From: an uncultured Clostridia bacterium
Lineage (GTDB): Bacteria > Bacillota > Clostridia > Oscillospirales > Acutalibacteraceae
DNA length: 10,025 bases
NCBI GenBank assembly: GCA_947623765.1
Contig: CANQIG010000052.1
Location: 1-10,025 of the forward strand
Direction of reading: 5' to 3'
The translations under genes and the position numbers were made by a program. A model generated the notes under the pieces. That model was given only the letters and a program-made list of their open reading frames with translations, was not told where the DNA came from and did no database searches. Below, in pieces: positions 1 through 6,425 of the stretch; positions within the stretch are counted from its first letter, which is position 1; every line of letters begins with the position of its first letter.

Positions 1-187
1 CGACCTTTTCTTCGCCCGCACCCGTTTCCGACTGTTTGGGCGTTCCATCGACCCCTGCGGGTTCCTCCGTTCGCGTGGACGCTCCATCCTTCTCCGCGTC
101 CCCGTCATCTTCCGAGCCTGTGTTCGCCGCTTTCGGCATTGTGCGCGATTGTGGGGTGGGCTAAGGCGTTCCACCCCTCCCGGCGCA
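1..187 (-). pseudogene. Degenerate tandem copy of the tail of the neighbouring surface-protein gene (runs off the left edge)
   Basis: Positions 1-42 match 319-360 with a single mismatch, and a second block near 109-125 matches the region from about 425. On the minus strand, from an ATG at 139, the copy encodes MPKAANTGSEDDGD and then, near the edge, KQSETGAGEEKV. The intact neighbour has TPKAGSTGSGDDNG and EQSETGAGEEKV at the equivalent places. Between these blocks the two have diverged. The copy lies directly after the neighbour's stop codon and in the same frame, but an in-frame TAG interrupts it where the repeat linker should continue. It has no N-terminal domains and no Shine-Dalgarno sequence before the ATG. 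I read it as a partial 3' duplication, or the relic of a second paralog. Its end lies outside the window. Confidence 0.6.
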
Positions 188-1336
188 TCACTTCTTCCTC
201 CGGATCCACTCCTTCGCGAGGTCCAGCCCGCCGAGAAGCGCGATCACCAGCAAAATCGAGCCGCTGTTCGCGAGCAGCATCCGCGTCTCTCCGCCGCGCT
301 CTTCCCGCGTCACGTACACGACCTTTTCTTCGCCCGCACCCGTTTCCGACTGTTCGGGCGCGTCATTCGTGCCCGCGGACGCAGCAGCATTTTCAGGTGC
401 CTTGTTCCCCGTTTCGCCATTATCATCTCCCGAGCCTGTGCTCCCTGCCTTCGGCGTTGCGGTGGGTTTGGGCGTTTTGGTAGGCTTCGGCGTGTTGGTG
501 GGCTTCGGGGTGTTCGTCGGTTTCGGGGTGTTCGTGGGCTTCGGCGTGTTTGTCGGGTCCGCTTCGCGCTCCCCGCGCGTCGCCGAGACCGTGTAGACCT
601 CCCGCGTCTTCCCGTCCTCCGCCGTCACCGTGATCTCAAAATCGACCGTGCTCCCGCCCGCGCCGAGGTTTCTCCGGTTCACGCGCACCGACGCGCCGTC
701 GCTCGCCTCCGTCTCGAATTCCAGCGCCGTCACGTCATACGGCACTTCCAATGTATAAAAATGCGTTTCCGGCGAGAATCCCGGCTCCAATTCGCCCTCT
801 GACGGTTCCAGCCACAGCAGCTCGCACGCTTTCGACGCGCCGGCCTCAAACGCCGCCTCGACCGTATAGCTCTCCCCATCGGTCAACGGCTCCGCGTCTT
901 CGTCCGCCGCGTCCAGCAGTTCCAGTGAAACGAACGCCCGCTCCGCCTCCGTCCCGCGTTCCGTTCGAAAGCGCAGCCGCACCGCGTCTCCTTCGCCGAA
1001 CGTGCCGCTTTCCGCCGTGCAGAGCAGCACGACCGCGCCGTCCTCCTCGATGGTCCGCGTGTAGGCGTCCCGCATCGCGCCTTCCCACTCGACGTCCACG
1101 CCTGTGATCTCCTCCGGGTCGAATTCCGCGCGCAGCAGGAACGACGCCAGCCCCGTCCGCTCCGGGACCAGCCGGACCTCCAGCCGCTCCCCGCGCCGCA
1201 ATGACGACGCCGCCTCCGCGCGGAAGACGCGCTCCGTCTCCACTCCCGCGGCGCAGAACATCAGGCAGGAAAGCAGTACCGCCCAAATGCAGGCAAAACA
1301 CACGCCAAAGCCGCTCCGACACCGCGATCTTACCAT
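188..1336 (-). CDS. Secreted, membrane-anchored protein with cohesin-like and cadherin-like domains and a TPKP-repeat stalk
   Basis: The product is about 382 residues from an ATG at 1336. That start has GGGAGG nine bases upstream; an in-frame TTG at 1372 would place this Shine-Dalgarno sequence inside the gene. The N-terminus is basic, followed by a hydrophobic segment (VCFACIWAVLLSCLMFCAAG), which looks like a signal peptide. Residues about 42-160 look like a cohesin-type beta sandwich (FLLRAEFDPEEITGVDVEW, VRLRFRTERG). Residues about 170-254 look like a cadherin-like beta-sandwich domain (FYTLEVPYDVTALEFETEA, DFEITVTAEDG). A threonine/proline/lysine stalk follows, then an acidic linker, a hydrophobic segment (SGSILLVIALLGGLDLA) and a basic tail (EWIRRKK), suggesting a C-terminal membrane anchor. 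This layout suits a protein displayed outside the membrane in contact with the wall; ligand and function are unknown. It lies 115 bp downstream of the LCP gene on the same strand and could be co-transcribed with it. The domain calls rest on pattern only. Confidence 0.8.
   Translation of the reverse strand: MVRSRCRSGFGVCFACIWAVLLSCLMFCAAGVETERVFRAEAASSLRRGERLEVRLVPERTGLASFLLRAEFDPEEITGVDVEWEGAMRDAYTRTIEEDGAVVLLCTAESGTFGEGDAVRLRFRTERGTEAERAFVSLELLDAADEDAEPLTDGESYTVEAAFEAGASKACELLWLEPSEGELEPGFSPETHFYTLEVPYDVTALEFETEASDGASVRVNRRNLGAGGSTVDFEITVTAEDGKTREVYTVSATRGEREADPTNTPKPTNTPKPTNTPKPTNTPKPTKTPKPTATPKAGSTGSGDDNGETGNKAPENAAASAGTNDAPEQSETGAGEEKVVYVTREERGGETRMLLANSGSILLVIALLGGLDLAKEWIRRKK
443..556 (-). 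repeat. 18-bp tandem repeats coding for TNTPKP units
   Basis: Four TNTPKP units are followed by TKTPKP and TATPKA. They form an extended proline-rich spacer between the folded domains and the membrane anchor. The DNA units differ at wobble positions, so the array is not a very recent expansion, but the period makes it prone to copy-number change. Confidence 0.85.
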
Positions 1337-1432
1337 CTGCCGCCGCCTCCCAAATGCCCGTTTTTGGCACAAAATGTCTTAAAAAGTCATGTTCCCGCGC
1401 AGATCCCTCTGTCGATCGACCGTGGACAGTGA

Positions 1433-1453
1433 AAATCGCTCACGTGCCGATTT
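1433..1453 (-). terminator. Weak hairpin at the end of the LCP gene
   Basis: Six-base arms (AAATCG and CGATTT on the minus strand) flank a nine-base loop. The left arm overlaps the LCP stop codon, and a short T run follows. The stem is AT-rich and short, so termination would be leaky at best and read-through into the downstream surface-protein gene is plausible. The rest of the 115-bp gap (1337-1451) shows no convincing promoter. Confidence 0.25.
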
Positions 1454-2924
1454 ACTCTTTGGGCTTTTCGATCCGCTTCCCGGCGAGCACGTCCTTCAGG
1501 AGCCCTTTCGCGGTCTCCACCATCGCGTCGTCGGGGATCATCACATAGGCGGTCCCGTATGTAAAGGTCTTTACGGTCGAGTTCGTACCCGTGACGGTAT
1601 AGGTCACGACGTCCCAGTCCCCCGGATCGTCGAGCTGTTCCCGCACCAGATCCGCGATCAGATCGTACGGGATGGAGGTCTCGAAATTGCCCTCCACCGC
1701 CTCGAGCAGCGACGTGTAATTCATCAGGATCGCGGGAGAAAGCACCTTTTTCAGAAGGAGCTGGATGACCTGCATCTGGTTCTTTCCGCGCTGGATATCC
1801 CCGTCCGCGAAGGCGTACCGCTCGCGCGCAAAATGCAGCGCCCGGTCGCCGTCCACCACGTTATAGCCCTGCACATAGTGATATTCCGGCTTTTCCTTCG
1901 CGTTGAACGCCACGTCGGAGTAGACCACGAGCCCGCCGAGCGCGTCGACGATCTGCCGGAAGCCCTTGAAATGCACGCGGAAATAGTAGTCGATATCGAC
2001 ATCGTAGAACATCTCGAGCGTATCGATCGAGCACTGGATCCCGTGTACACCGGCATGGCTCAGCTTGTCCGGCGCGCCGTTGGAGATCGAGAGCGGCATA
2101 CAGTAATCCCGCGGGGTGGAGAGCAGGAAGAGCTGCTTTTCCTTCGGGTTCACGGCCGCGAGGATGTTGGAATCGCTGCAGCTCGTCACGTTGAGGCCCT
2201 TCCGGCTGTCGATCCCGCTGATGTAGAGCAGGAACGGCTCCACCGGGCCTTCGGATTGTTCTGTGTCCACGGCCTTCGGCGGCTCCGTCGGCACGGCGTC
2301 GAGCACGATCTCAAAATTGTTGAGCTCCCGGAGCTCCTCGTAGACGTCCCGATAGCCGTCCGTCTCCTCCAGAAGATCGAGATACGCGCTGTTCATCACG
2401 ATCGCGCGGACCTCGTCCCGCCGCAGCGCGTCGATGAGGTCCCGGGGCGTCTCGAACTCCAGGGGCTCAGTCTCCCCGCCGACCTCCTGTAGGGAGATGT
2501 CCACCGCCTCCCGGTTCAGAGCGCCGAGGATCCCGAATGGGCCGTCCCGGACGTCCTCCGGCGACTCGGCGGGATCCTCCGCCTTCACGAAGATCCCGAT
2601 ATGCGTCACCTCGGTCTCCGGCATCGTGACACTGCTGAGTGTGGAGAGCCCGCGCAGCGCGGCGAGATCCCCGAGGATCAGTGCCGCGCCGAACAGGACG
2701 CCGATCCCCAGCCCGATCCACTGTACGACGCGGTGCTTCCAGACGAGAAGCATCCCGGCGACGAGCGCGACCGCGAGAAACAGTGCCAAGGCTGCCAGCA
2801 GAAAGTACCGTCCCGGCAGGAGATTCGCCGTACCGAGAAGCCCGAGCAGCTCCCCCGCCAATACCACAAGGCTCGCCGTCACCGCGAAGCAGATCTGCAC
2901 GGACCTGTTTTTTCTTTCCTCCAA
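1452..2924 (-). CDS. LCP (LytR-CpsA-Psr) family cell-wall polymer ligase
   Basis: LCP proteins transfer lipid-linked anionic polymers or capsule onto peptidoglycan outside the membrane. I place the start at TTG 2924, with GGAGGG eight bases upstream, giving 490 residues. Longer in-frame starts have no ribosome site and would precede the transmembrane region with non-membrane sequence. Three hydrophobic segments (about 8-31, 40-62 and 66-90) are followed by an extracytoplasmic accessory region (about 105-220). The LCP catalytic domain runs from about residue 235 to 400. It has SDSNILAAVNP (248-260), STPRDY with R272 and D273, DKLSHAG (286-292), DALGGLVVYSD, and ALHFARERY (362-370) followed by DIQRGKNQ, the conserved Arg/Asp residues that bind the pyrophosphate lipid. 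The C-terminus (about 400-490) is typical of clostridial members. The polymer substrate cannot be told from sequence. The gene is divergent from spoIIID. Confidence 0.93.
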   Translation of the reverse strand: MEERKNRSVQICFAVTASLVVLAGELLGLLGTANLLPGRYFLLAALALFLAVALVAGMLLVWKHRVVQWIGLGIGVLFGAALILGDLAALRGLSTLSSVTMPETEVTHIGIFVKAEDPAESPEDVRDGPFGILGALNREAVDISLQEVGGETEPLEFETPRDLIDALRRDEVRAIVMNSAYLDLLEETDGYRDVYEELRELNNFEIVLDAVPTEPPKAVDTEQSEGPVEPFLLYISGIDSRKGLNVTSCSDSNILAAVNPKEKQLFLLSTPRDYCMPLSISNGAPDKLSHAGVHGIQCSIDTLEMFYDVDIDYYFRVHFKGFRQIVDALGGLVVYSDVAFNAKEKPEYHYVQGYNVVDGDRALHFARERYAFADGDIQRGKNQMQVIQLLLKKVLSPAILMNYTSLLEAVEGNFETSIPYDLIADLVREQLDDPGDWDVVTYTVTGTNSTVKTFTYGTAYVMIPDDAMVETAKGLLKDVLAGKRIEKPKE

Positions 2925-2998
2925 TTTGCGTTCCCTCCAAAACCGCGCGGGGCTTCCCCCGGCGGCAAAAAGATCTCTATATTTCGGCTCATTTTTAT

Positions 2999-3027
2999 AT
3001 TTTACCACAGATATTGTGTTTTCGCAA
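2999..3027 (-). promoter_or_regulatory. Sigma-A type promoter for the LCP gene
   Basis: On the minus strand TTGCGA (3027-3022) and TAAAAT (3004-2999) are separated by exactly 17 bases, matching the -35 and -10 consensus at 4/6 and 5/6. Transcription would start near 2992, giving a leader of about 67 nt before the TTG start. The stretch is clearly AT-rich against GC-rich surroundings. Confidence 0.6.
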
Positions 3028-3070
3028 CTCCCCGCGCGGAGAAACTGCGGAAAAATCGGACCCGCGTCCC

Positions 3071-3100
3071 GCATACCGCCCCGAACGGGCGCATATGGAT
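3071..3100 (+). promoter_or_regulatory. Possible sigma-E promoter for spoIIID (weak)
   Basis: GCATACC (3071-3077), 14 bases, then CATATGGAT (3092-3100) loosely resembles a sigma-E promoter (KMATATT, then CATACA-like). The first four -10 bases and most of the -35 match. In Bacillus subtilis spoIIID is transcribed by sigma-E, so one is expected here. The match is partial and could be chance in this short gap. Confidence 0.22.
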
Positions 3101-3130
3101 GGAACACATCATTGACAAGGGTGTGGTACA

Positions 3131-3394
3131 GTGAAGCTGAGCGTAGACGACAGGGCGGCCATGCTCGGAGAATACATCGTGAAAAACAAAGCCACCGTGC
3201 GCCGCGCGGCGAAGCAGTTCGGCGTAAGCAAATCGACGGTACATAAAGACGTGGCGGAGCGGCTGCGCCATGTAGATATGCGACTCTACAAGGAAGTCCG
3301 GGATGTGCTCGCGGTGAACAAGGCCCAGCGGCATATCCGGGGCGGCATGGCGACGAAGCGCAAATACGAGCGCCAGAACGCGAAGCTGCCGTGA
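3131..3394 (+). CDS. spoIIID: Stage III sporulation transcriptional regulator SpoIIID
   Basis: This is a small DNA-binding protein (87 residues; about 93 in B. subtilis) that activates and represses sigma-E and sigma-K genes in the mother cell. The helix-turn-helix lies at about residues 22-41 (TVRRAAKQFGVSKSTVHKDV) and contains the family signature GVSKSTVHKD. The basic C-terminal segment (HIRGGMATKRKYER, 68-81) corresponds to the second DNA-contacting region of SpoIIID. The start is GTG at 3131, with AAGGG nine bases upstream. The gene stands alone on its strand, divergent from the LCP gene and convergent with the dipeptidase operon, and is closed off by two hairpins. A short ORF from 3099 overlaps its start by GTGA; I do not think it is a gene. 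Confidence 0.96.
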   Translation: MKLSVDDRAAMLGEYIVKNKATVRRAAKQFGVSKSTVHKDVAERLRHVDMRLYKEVRDVLAVNKAQRHIRGGMATKRKYERQNAKLP

Positions 3395-3396
3395 GC

Positions 3397-3437
3397 CCGC
3401 GCGGCGGGGACCGACGCCTCCCGGTCCCGCCGCGCGG
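3397..3437. terminator. GC-rich hairpin directly after spoIIID
   Basis: A 17-base left arm (3397-3413) pairs with a 16-base right arm (3422-3437) with one bulged G and an eight-base loop. The stem is nearly all G/C and begins two bases after the spoIIID stop codon. There is no real T run, only TTT a few bases later, so it may act as an RNA-protecting hairpin rather than a classic terminator. Confidence 0.55.
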
Positions 3438-3452
3438 ATGCGCTTTCGGAAA

Positions 3453-3487
3453 GCGGCGCGGGCAAGGGGTTTCCTTGCCCGCGCCGC
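3453..3487. terminator. Second GC-rich hairpin between spoIIID and the UPRT-paralog operon
   Basis: Perfect 15-base arms (3453-3467 and 3473-3487) enclose a five-base loop. The arms read GCGGCGCGGGCAAGG and its complement. The plus side is followed by TCTATTCTCC and the minus side by TTTCCG, so T tracts are weak both ways. It lies between convergent genes and probably serves as a shared bidirectional terminator. A smaller hairpin (3441-3455) overlaps its left arm. Confidence 0.6.
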
Positions 3488-3517
3488 TCTATTCTCCCGG
3501 AAACCCGGAAATAATCT

Positions 3518-4177
3518 TTATTTCTGCGGCTTGTAGCTGACCGTCCCGCAGAGGCGGTCCCCGGCATCTCCGGCCGCAGTATAGATGTATCCCTGCTCGT
3601 TGAGCGGGCCGGGCGCGTACCGCGCGGCGTAGATCCGCACATCCGGGTGCTTTTCGTAGAGCAGCTTCACACCGACCTCGGAGGCGAAGATGCACATGAA
3701 CTTGATGTTCCTGCAGCCGAAGTCCTTGACGAACTGGATCGCCGCTTCGGCGGAGCCGCCGGTCGCGAGTGCGGGATCGACGACGATGACCGGGCCGTCC
3801 GCGCAGTCCACCGGGAGCTTGAAGTAGTAGGTCATGGGCTTTAAGGTCTCCTCGTCCCGGTACAGCCCGATGTGCCCGACGCGCGCCGTCGGGGAGAGCG
3901 CGCGCAGCCCGTCCACCATCCCAAGCCCCGCGCGCAGGATCGGGACGATCGTGAAGTCCTCGGCGAGGACGGGCGTCGTGATCTTCTGCAGCGGCGCCTG
4001 CACCTCGATCTCTTTCGTCCGTAGGTCCTTGAGCGCTTCGTAGCCCATGAGCATCGCGAGCTCCCGGACGAGCTCCCCGAACTCCTTCGAGCCGGTGTTC
4101 ACGTCGCACAGGTGGCTCACCTTGTGCAGGATCAGCGGGTGGTTGAAAACGGTCAGATTGTTCAGATATTCCTGCAT
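3518..4177 (-). CDS. Uracil phosphoribosyltransferase paralog with an altered uracil-binding loop
   Basis: The protein (219 residues from ATG 4177, with GGAGG six bases upstream) belongs to the UPRT family, which makes UMP from uracil and PRPP. Family features are FNHPLILHKV near the N-terminus, VPILRAGLGMVDG (78-90), RVGHIGLYRDEE (99-110) and the PRPP loop VVDPALATGGSA (132-143). It differs from the canonical enzyme encoded at the right edge in two places. PGLGDAGDR, the uracil-binding segment, has become TAAGDAGDR (200-208), and AAPEG has become ASEVG (165-169). It also has a longer C-terminus (GTVSYKPQK instead of GTK). It is last in an operon after the HD hydrolase (59-bp gap). It may keep UPRT activity, use another base, or be regulatory. 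Automated annotation would simply call it upp. Confidence 0.88.
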   Translation of the reverse strand: MQEYLNNLTVFNHPLILHKVSHLCDVNTGSKEFGELVRELAMLMGYEALKDLRTKEIEVQAPLQKITTPVLAEDFTIVPILRAGLGMVDGLRALSPTARVGHIGLYRDEETLKPMTYYFKLPVDCADGPVIVVDPALATGGSAEAAIQFVKDFGCRNIKFMCIFASEVGVKLLYEKHPDVRIYAARYAPGPLNEQGYIYTAAGDAGDRLCGTVSYKPQK

Positions 4178-4236
4178 ATCGTACCTCCCAATATGTCTTG
4201 GAAAAACGAAAATCGTATTGCTGCGCGGGGACGCTC

Positions 4237-4908
4237 TCAGAGGAGCCGCGTATCGTTGATGATGAGCGCGAAGGTCAGGCCGAGGAGCTCTGCGGCCTTG
4301 CGGCAGAGCACCATGCGGTCGAGAAAGATCTCGAAGTATTCCATCACGGGGCAGATCTCGGTGTCGATGGTGACGCGGAAGACGCACGCCGCATTCTCGC
4401 GGTCGACCGTGAGCTTCGCGTCCACGACGGCGTAGTTCACGCGGTCGTGGATGTCCGTCGCGATGACGGCGGTCTTGCGGACGCGGCTGCGCCGCACGTC
4501 GCTCTTGTCCGCGAGGATCAGCGCCGCCGAGACGGGATCGACCGGAAAGGCGGTCTTTTCGTCGTGGTGGCCGATGGCCGCGCAGATGACGGCGATCTCC
4601 TCAGGGGGCATTTTCAGCTCCTTCAGAAAGGTAAACGCCATGATCGCCCCGCTGTGCGCGTGGTCCACGCGGTTCACCGTGTTGCCGATGTCGTGCAGAT
4701 ACCCGGCGATGGCCGCAAGCGCACAGTCGCGCTCCGGATAGCCGAGCGCGCACAGAATGTCGCTCGCGGTCCGGCTGGAGCGCATGGCGTGGGCCTTGCC
4801 GTGCTCCGTAAAGCCCAGTGCGCCCATGCACGCGTTCCCGCTCTCTATATAGACGCCCGCCTCCGCGTTCCGGTAGATCTCCTCCGGCGTGATATGCGCG
4901 TATTCCAT
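4237..4908 (-). CDS. HD-domain metal-dependent phosphohydrolase
   Basis: This 223-residue soluble protein starts at ATG 4908 with GGGGAG seven bases upstream. It carries the HD-superfamily metal-binding pattern: H36 in the first helix (TEHGKAHA), the doublet H72-D73 in YLHDIGN, H83/H85 in DHAHSG, H114-H115-D116 in IGHHDEK, and D134 in LADKSD. These proteins hydrolyse phosphomonoesters or phosphodiesters, often of nucleotides; the substrate is not evident here. Residues about 140-223 form a C-terminal extension that may be regulatory. The gene sits 16 bp after the dipeptidase and 59 bp before the UPRT paralog. A role in nucleotide or nucleobase turnover is a context-based guess. Confidence 0.85.
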   Translation of the reverse strand: MEYAHITPEEIYRNAEAGVYIESGNACMGALGFTEHGKAHAMRSSRTASDILCALGYPERDCALAAIAGYLHDIGNTVNRVDHAHSGAIMAFTFLKELKMPPEEIAVICAAIGHHDEKTAFPVDPVSAALILADKSDVRRSRVRKTAVIATDIHDRVNYAVVDAKLTVDRENAACVFRVTIDTEICPVMEYFEIFLDRMVLCRKAAELLGLTFALIINDTRLL

Positions 4909-4924
4909 CGTGATCTCCCCGCCG

Positions 4925-6292
4925 TCAGTCCGCCGTGAACAGGCGGTACATCGCCTCGCAGCAGATCTGCGCGTGGAGCTTGAACTTTTCGAGATCGACG
5001 CTCTCGTTGCAGTTGTGCTCGTTCGCGATCTCGCCGGGGAAGCCCGCGCCGAACGCCACGCCGTTGCCGAACATCTGGCGGGCGTACGTCCCGCCGCCCA
5101 TGGAATAGACCGTGCACTTCTCGCCGGTCACGTCCTCGTACACGCCGGAGAGGAGCTGGACCAGCGGCCCGTCCTTCGGCAGGTAGAGCGGGACCGCGTC
5201 GGAGAGGAGCGCGAACTCGAGGCCCGCCGCCTCCGCCTGCGCGCGGATCTTCTCGCTGATCTCGCCGCCGTTCGAGAGCGCGGGATAGCGGATGTCCACG
5301 GTGAGCTGACCCTTGCCGTTCTCCGCGGAGAACAGCCCGAGGTTGAACGTGAGCGCGCCGCTCGGCTCGTCGGAACAGTCGACGCCGAGCGGAGAGCCGT
5401 CCGTCACAAAGCCGATCTTTTCATCGGCGAAGCAGAGCAGCTTGCCGCACTTCTCGCCCCAGACGGAGACGAGCAGGCGGATCAAATGCGCCGCGGCGTT
5501 GACGCCGCTGCTCGGATGCGACGCGTGGGCCGCCTTGCCGTTCGCAAGGATATGCGCGCCGTTTTCCGTGCGCGTGAGGACGAAATCGCCGCCCTCGGCC
5601 TTCGCCGCCTCCTGCAGCTTCGCGAAGCCCTGGTCGCAGCAGAGGACGTCGGCCTCGGCCTTGTAGGGCACGGCGTTCTGCACGGTGCCAGCCTTGAAGG
5701 AGACGATCTTCTCCCCGACCTCGCCGGAGACCGTGAAGCTCAGCAGGCCCTTTTCGCAGTGGCAGATGCCGTACTCCCCGTCGGGGGTGAAGCCCATCGT
5801 CGGGTGCTGTTCCTTCGAGAAATAGTGGCCGAGATCCTGCATCCCGATCTCCTCGGCGGAGCCGAGCACAACGCGCAGCTTCCGCTTGCCGACGACGCCG
5901 GCGTCGCGCAGCGCGCGCAGACAGTGCAGCGCCACGATCGCCGGGCCCTTGTTGTCGGCGACGCCGCGTCCCCACGCCCTGCCGTCGTGGATCGAAAGCG
6001 CATACGGGTCGGTCAGCCAGCCCTCGCCGGCCGGGACCACGTCGAGGTGCGCCATGACGACGGCGTTCTCCTCGCCCGCGCCGATCTCGGCGTGCATGGC
6101 ATAATAATCGACGTTTTTCGCGGTCAGCCCGTATCTCGAAGCGAGCTCCATGCCCTTATCAATCACGCGCGCGGCCTCGTCTCCGAAGGGGTGCGGCCCT
6201 TCCTGCGGCTTCGCCACGGAGGGGATCGCCACGACCTCGCCGAGGTCGCGGAGGATGTCGTCCCAGTATTCCAGAATTTTCGTTCCAAACAT
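4925..6292 (-). CDS. pepV: M20 family dipeptidase, PepV-like
   Basis: PepV-type enzymes are cytoplasmic zinc dipeptidases with broad specificity. The 455-residue length fits the family (about 460-470). Zinc and catalytic positions are visible: H82 and D84 in MAHLDVVPAG, D113 in GRGVADNKGP, the pair E147-E148 in GSAEEIGMQD, D171 in FTPDGEYG, and the last histidine near 426 in NEHNCNESV. The middle part (about 180-300) is the lid/dimerisation domain. ATG 6292 is the first reasonable start. Its AGGA lies 13 bases away, a little farther than usual, and the longer in-frame ORF upstream runs against the spmA direction and lacks family similarity. It is the first gene of the operon pepV, HD hydrolase, UPRT paralog, driven by the promoter at 6359-6387. 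Confidence 0.93.
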   Translation of the reverse strand: MFGTKILEYWDDILRDLGEVVAIPSVAKPQEGPHPFGDEAARVIDKGMELASRYGLTAKNVDYYAMHAEIGAGEENAVVMAHLDVVPAGEGWLTDPYALSIHDGRAWGRGVADNKGPAIVALHCLRALRDAGVVGKRKLRVVLGSAEEIGMQDLGHYFSKEQHPTMGFTPDGEYGICHCEKGLLSFTVSGEVGEKIVSFKAGTVQNAVPYKAEADVLCCDQGFAKLQEAAKAEGGDFVLTRTENGAHILANGKAAHASHPSSGVNAAAHLIRLLVSVWGEKCGKLLCFADEKIGFVTDGSPLGVDCSDEPSGALTFNLGLFSAENGKGQLTVDIRYPALSNGGEISEKIRAQAEAAGLEFALLSDAVPLYLPKDGPLVQLLSGVYEDVTGEKCTVYSMGGGTYARQMFGNGVAFGAGFPGEIANEHNCNESVDLEKFKLHAQICCEAMYRLFTAD

Positions 6293-6323
6293 GATCGCAT
6301 AGTCATCCTTTCCGGAGTCATAT

Positions 6324-6355
6324 ATATGGATACGCCGAAGCGGGCGTTTCCATAT
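6324..6355. promoter_or_regulatory. Long inverted repeat at the transcription start of pepV
   Basis: Two 13-base arms, 6324-6336 (ATATGGATACGCC) and 6343-6355, are complementary at 12 positions around a six-base centre. The repeat begins four bases downstream of the pepV -10 box and covers the expected start (about 6352). It could be an operator for a dimeric repressor or a stabilising hairpin at the mRNA 5' end. The sequence alone does not separate these. Confidence 0.55.
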
Positions 6356-6358
6356 TCT

Positions 6359-6387
6359 ATCATAATGCATTCGGAGAAGAAAATCAA
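6359..6387 (-). promoter_or_regulatory. Sigma-A type promoter for the pepV operon
   Basis: On the minus strand TTGATT (6387-6382) and TATGAT (6364-6359) lie 17 bases apart. The -10 matches 5/6 and the -35 4/6. Start is expected near 6352, giving a leader of about 60 nt. I did not find a comparable promoter for the divergent spmA on the plus strand. Confidence 0.65.
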
Positions 6388-6425
6388 TCTGTTTTTTGAT
6401 TTTCCCTCCCGGAAAGGAGCGGACC

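Noticed and set aside
443..556. Tandem 18-bp repeats considered as a CRISPR-like or intergenic repeat array
   Set aside because: They are in frame within a coding sequence and translate cleanly to TNTPKP units, with no spacers.
1337..1372. Longer surface-protein ORF starting with TTG at 1372
   Set aside because: The GGGAGG ribosome site lies inside that extension and points to ATG 1336. The extension adds nothing to the signal peptide.
1389..2492. 367-codon plus-strand open frame opposite the LCP gene
   Set aside because: It lies antisense to well-conserved LCP motifs, has no ribosome site and shows no recognisable domain.
3112..3117. Perfect TTGACA -35 hexamer just before spoIIID
   Set aside because: No -10 occurs at the right distance, which would fall inside the coding sequence. 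It overlaps the ribosome-binding region and is probably coincidence.
3099..3134. 11-residue ORF (MEHIIDKGVVQ) overlapping the spoIIID GTG as GTGA, possible leader peptide
   Set aside because: It has no Shine-Dalgarno sequence of its own, and the overlap could be chance. It would be worth revisiting only if conserved in relatives.
6293..6425. Sporulation promoter for spmA
   Set aside because: CCATATT and TCATATA resemble sigma-E -35 elements, but no matching -10 lies 13-15 bases downstream, so I do not call one.
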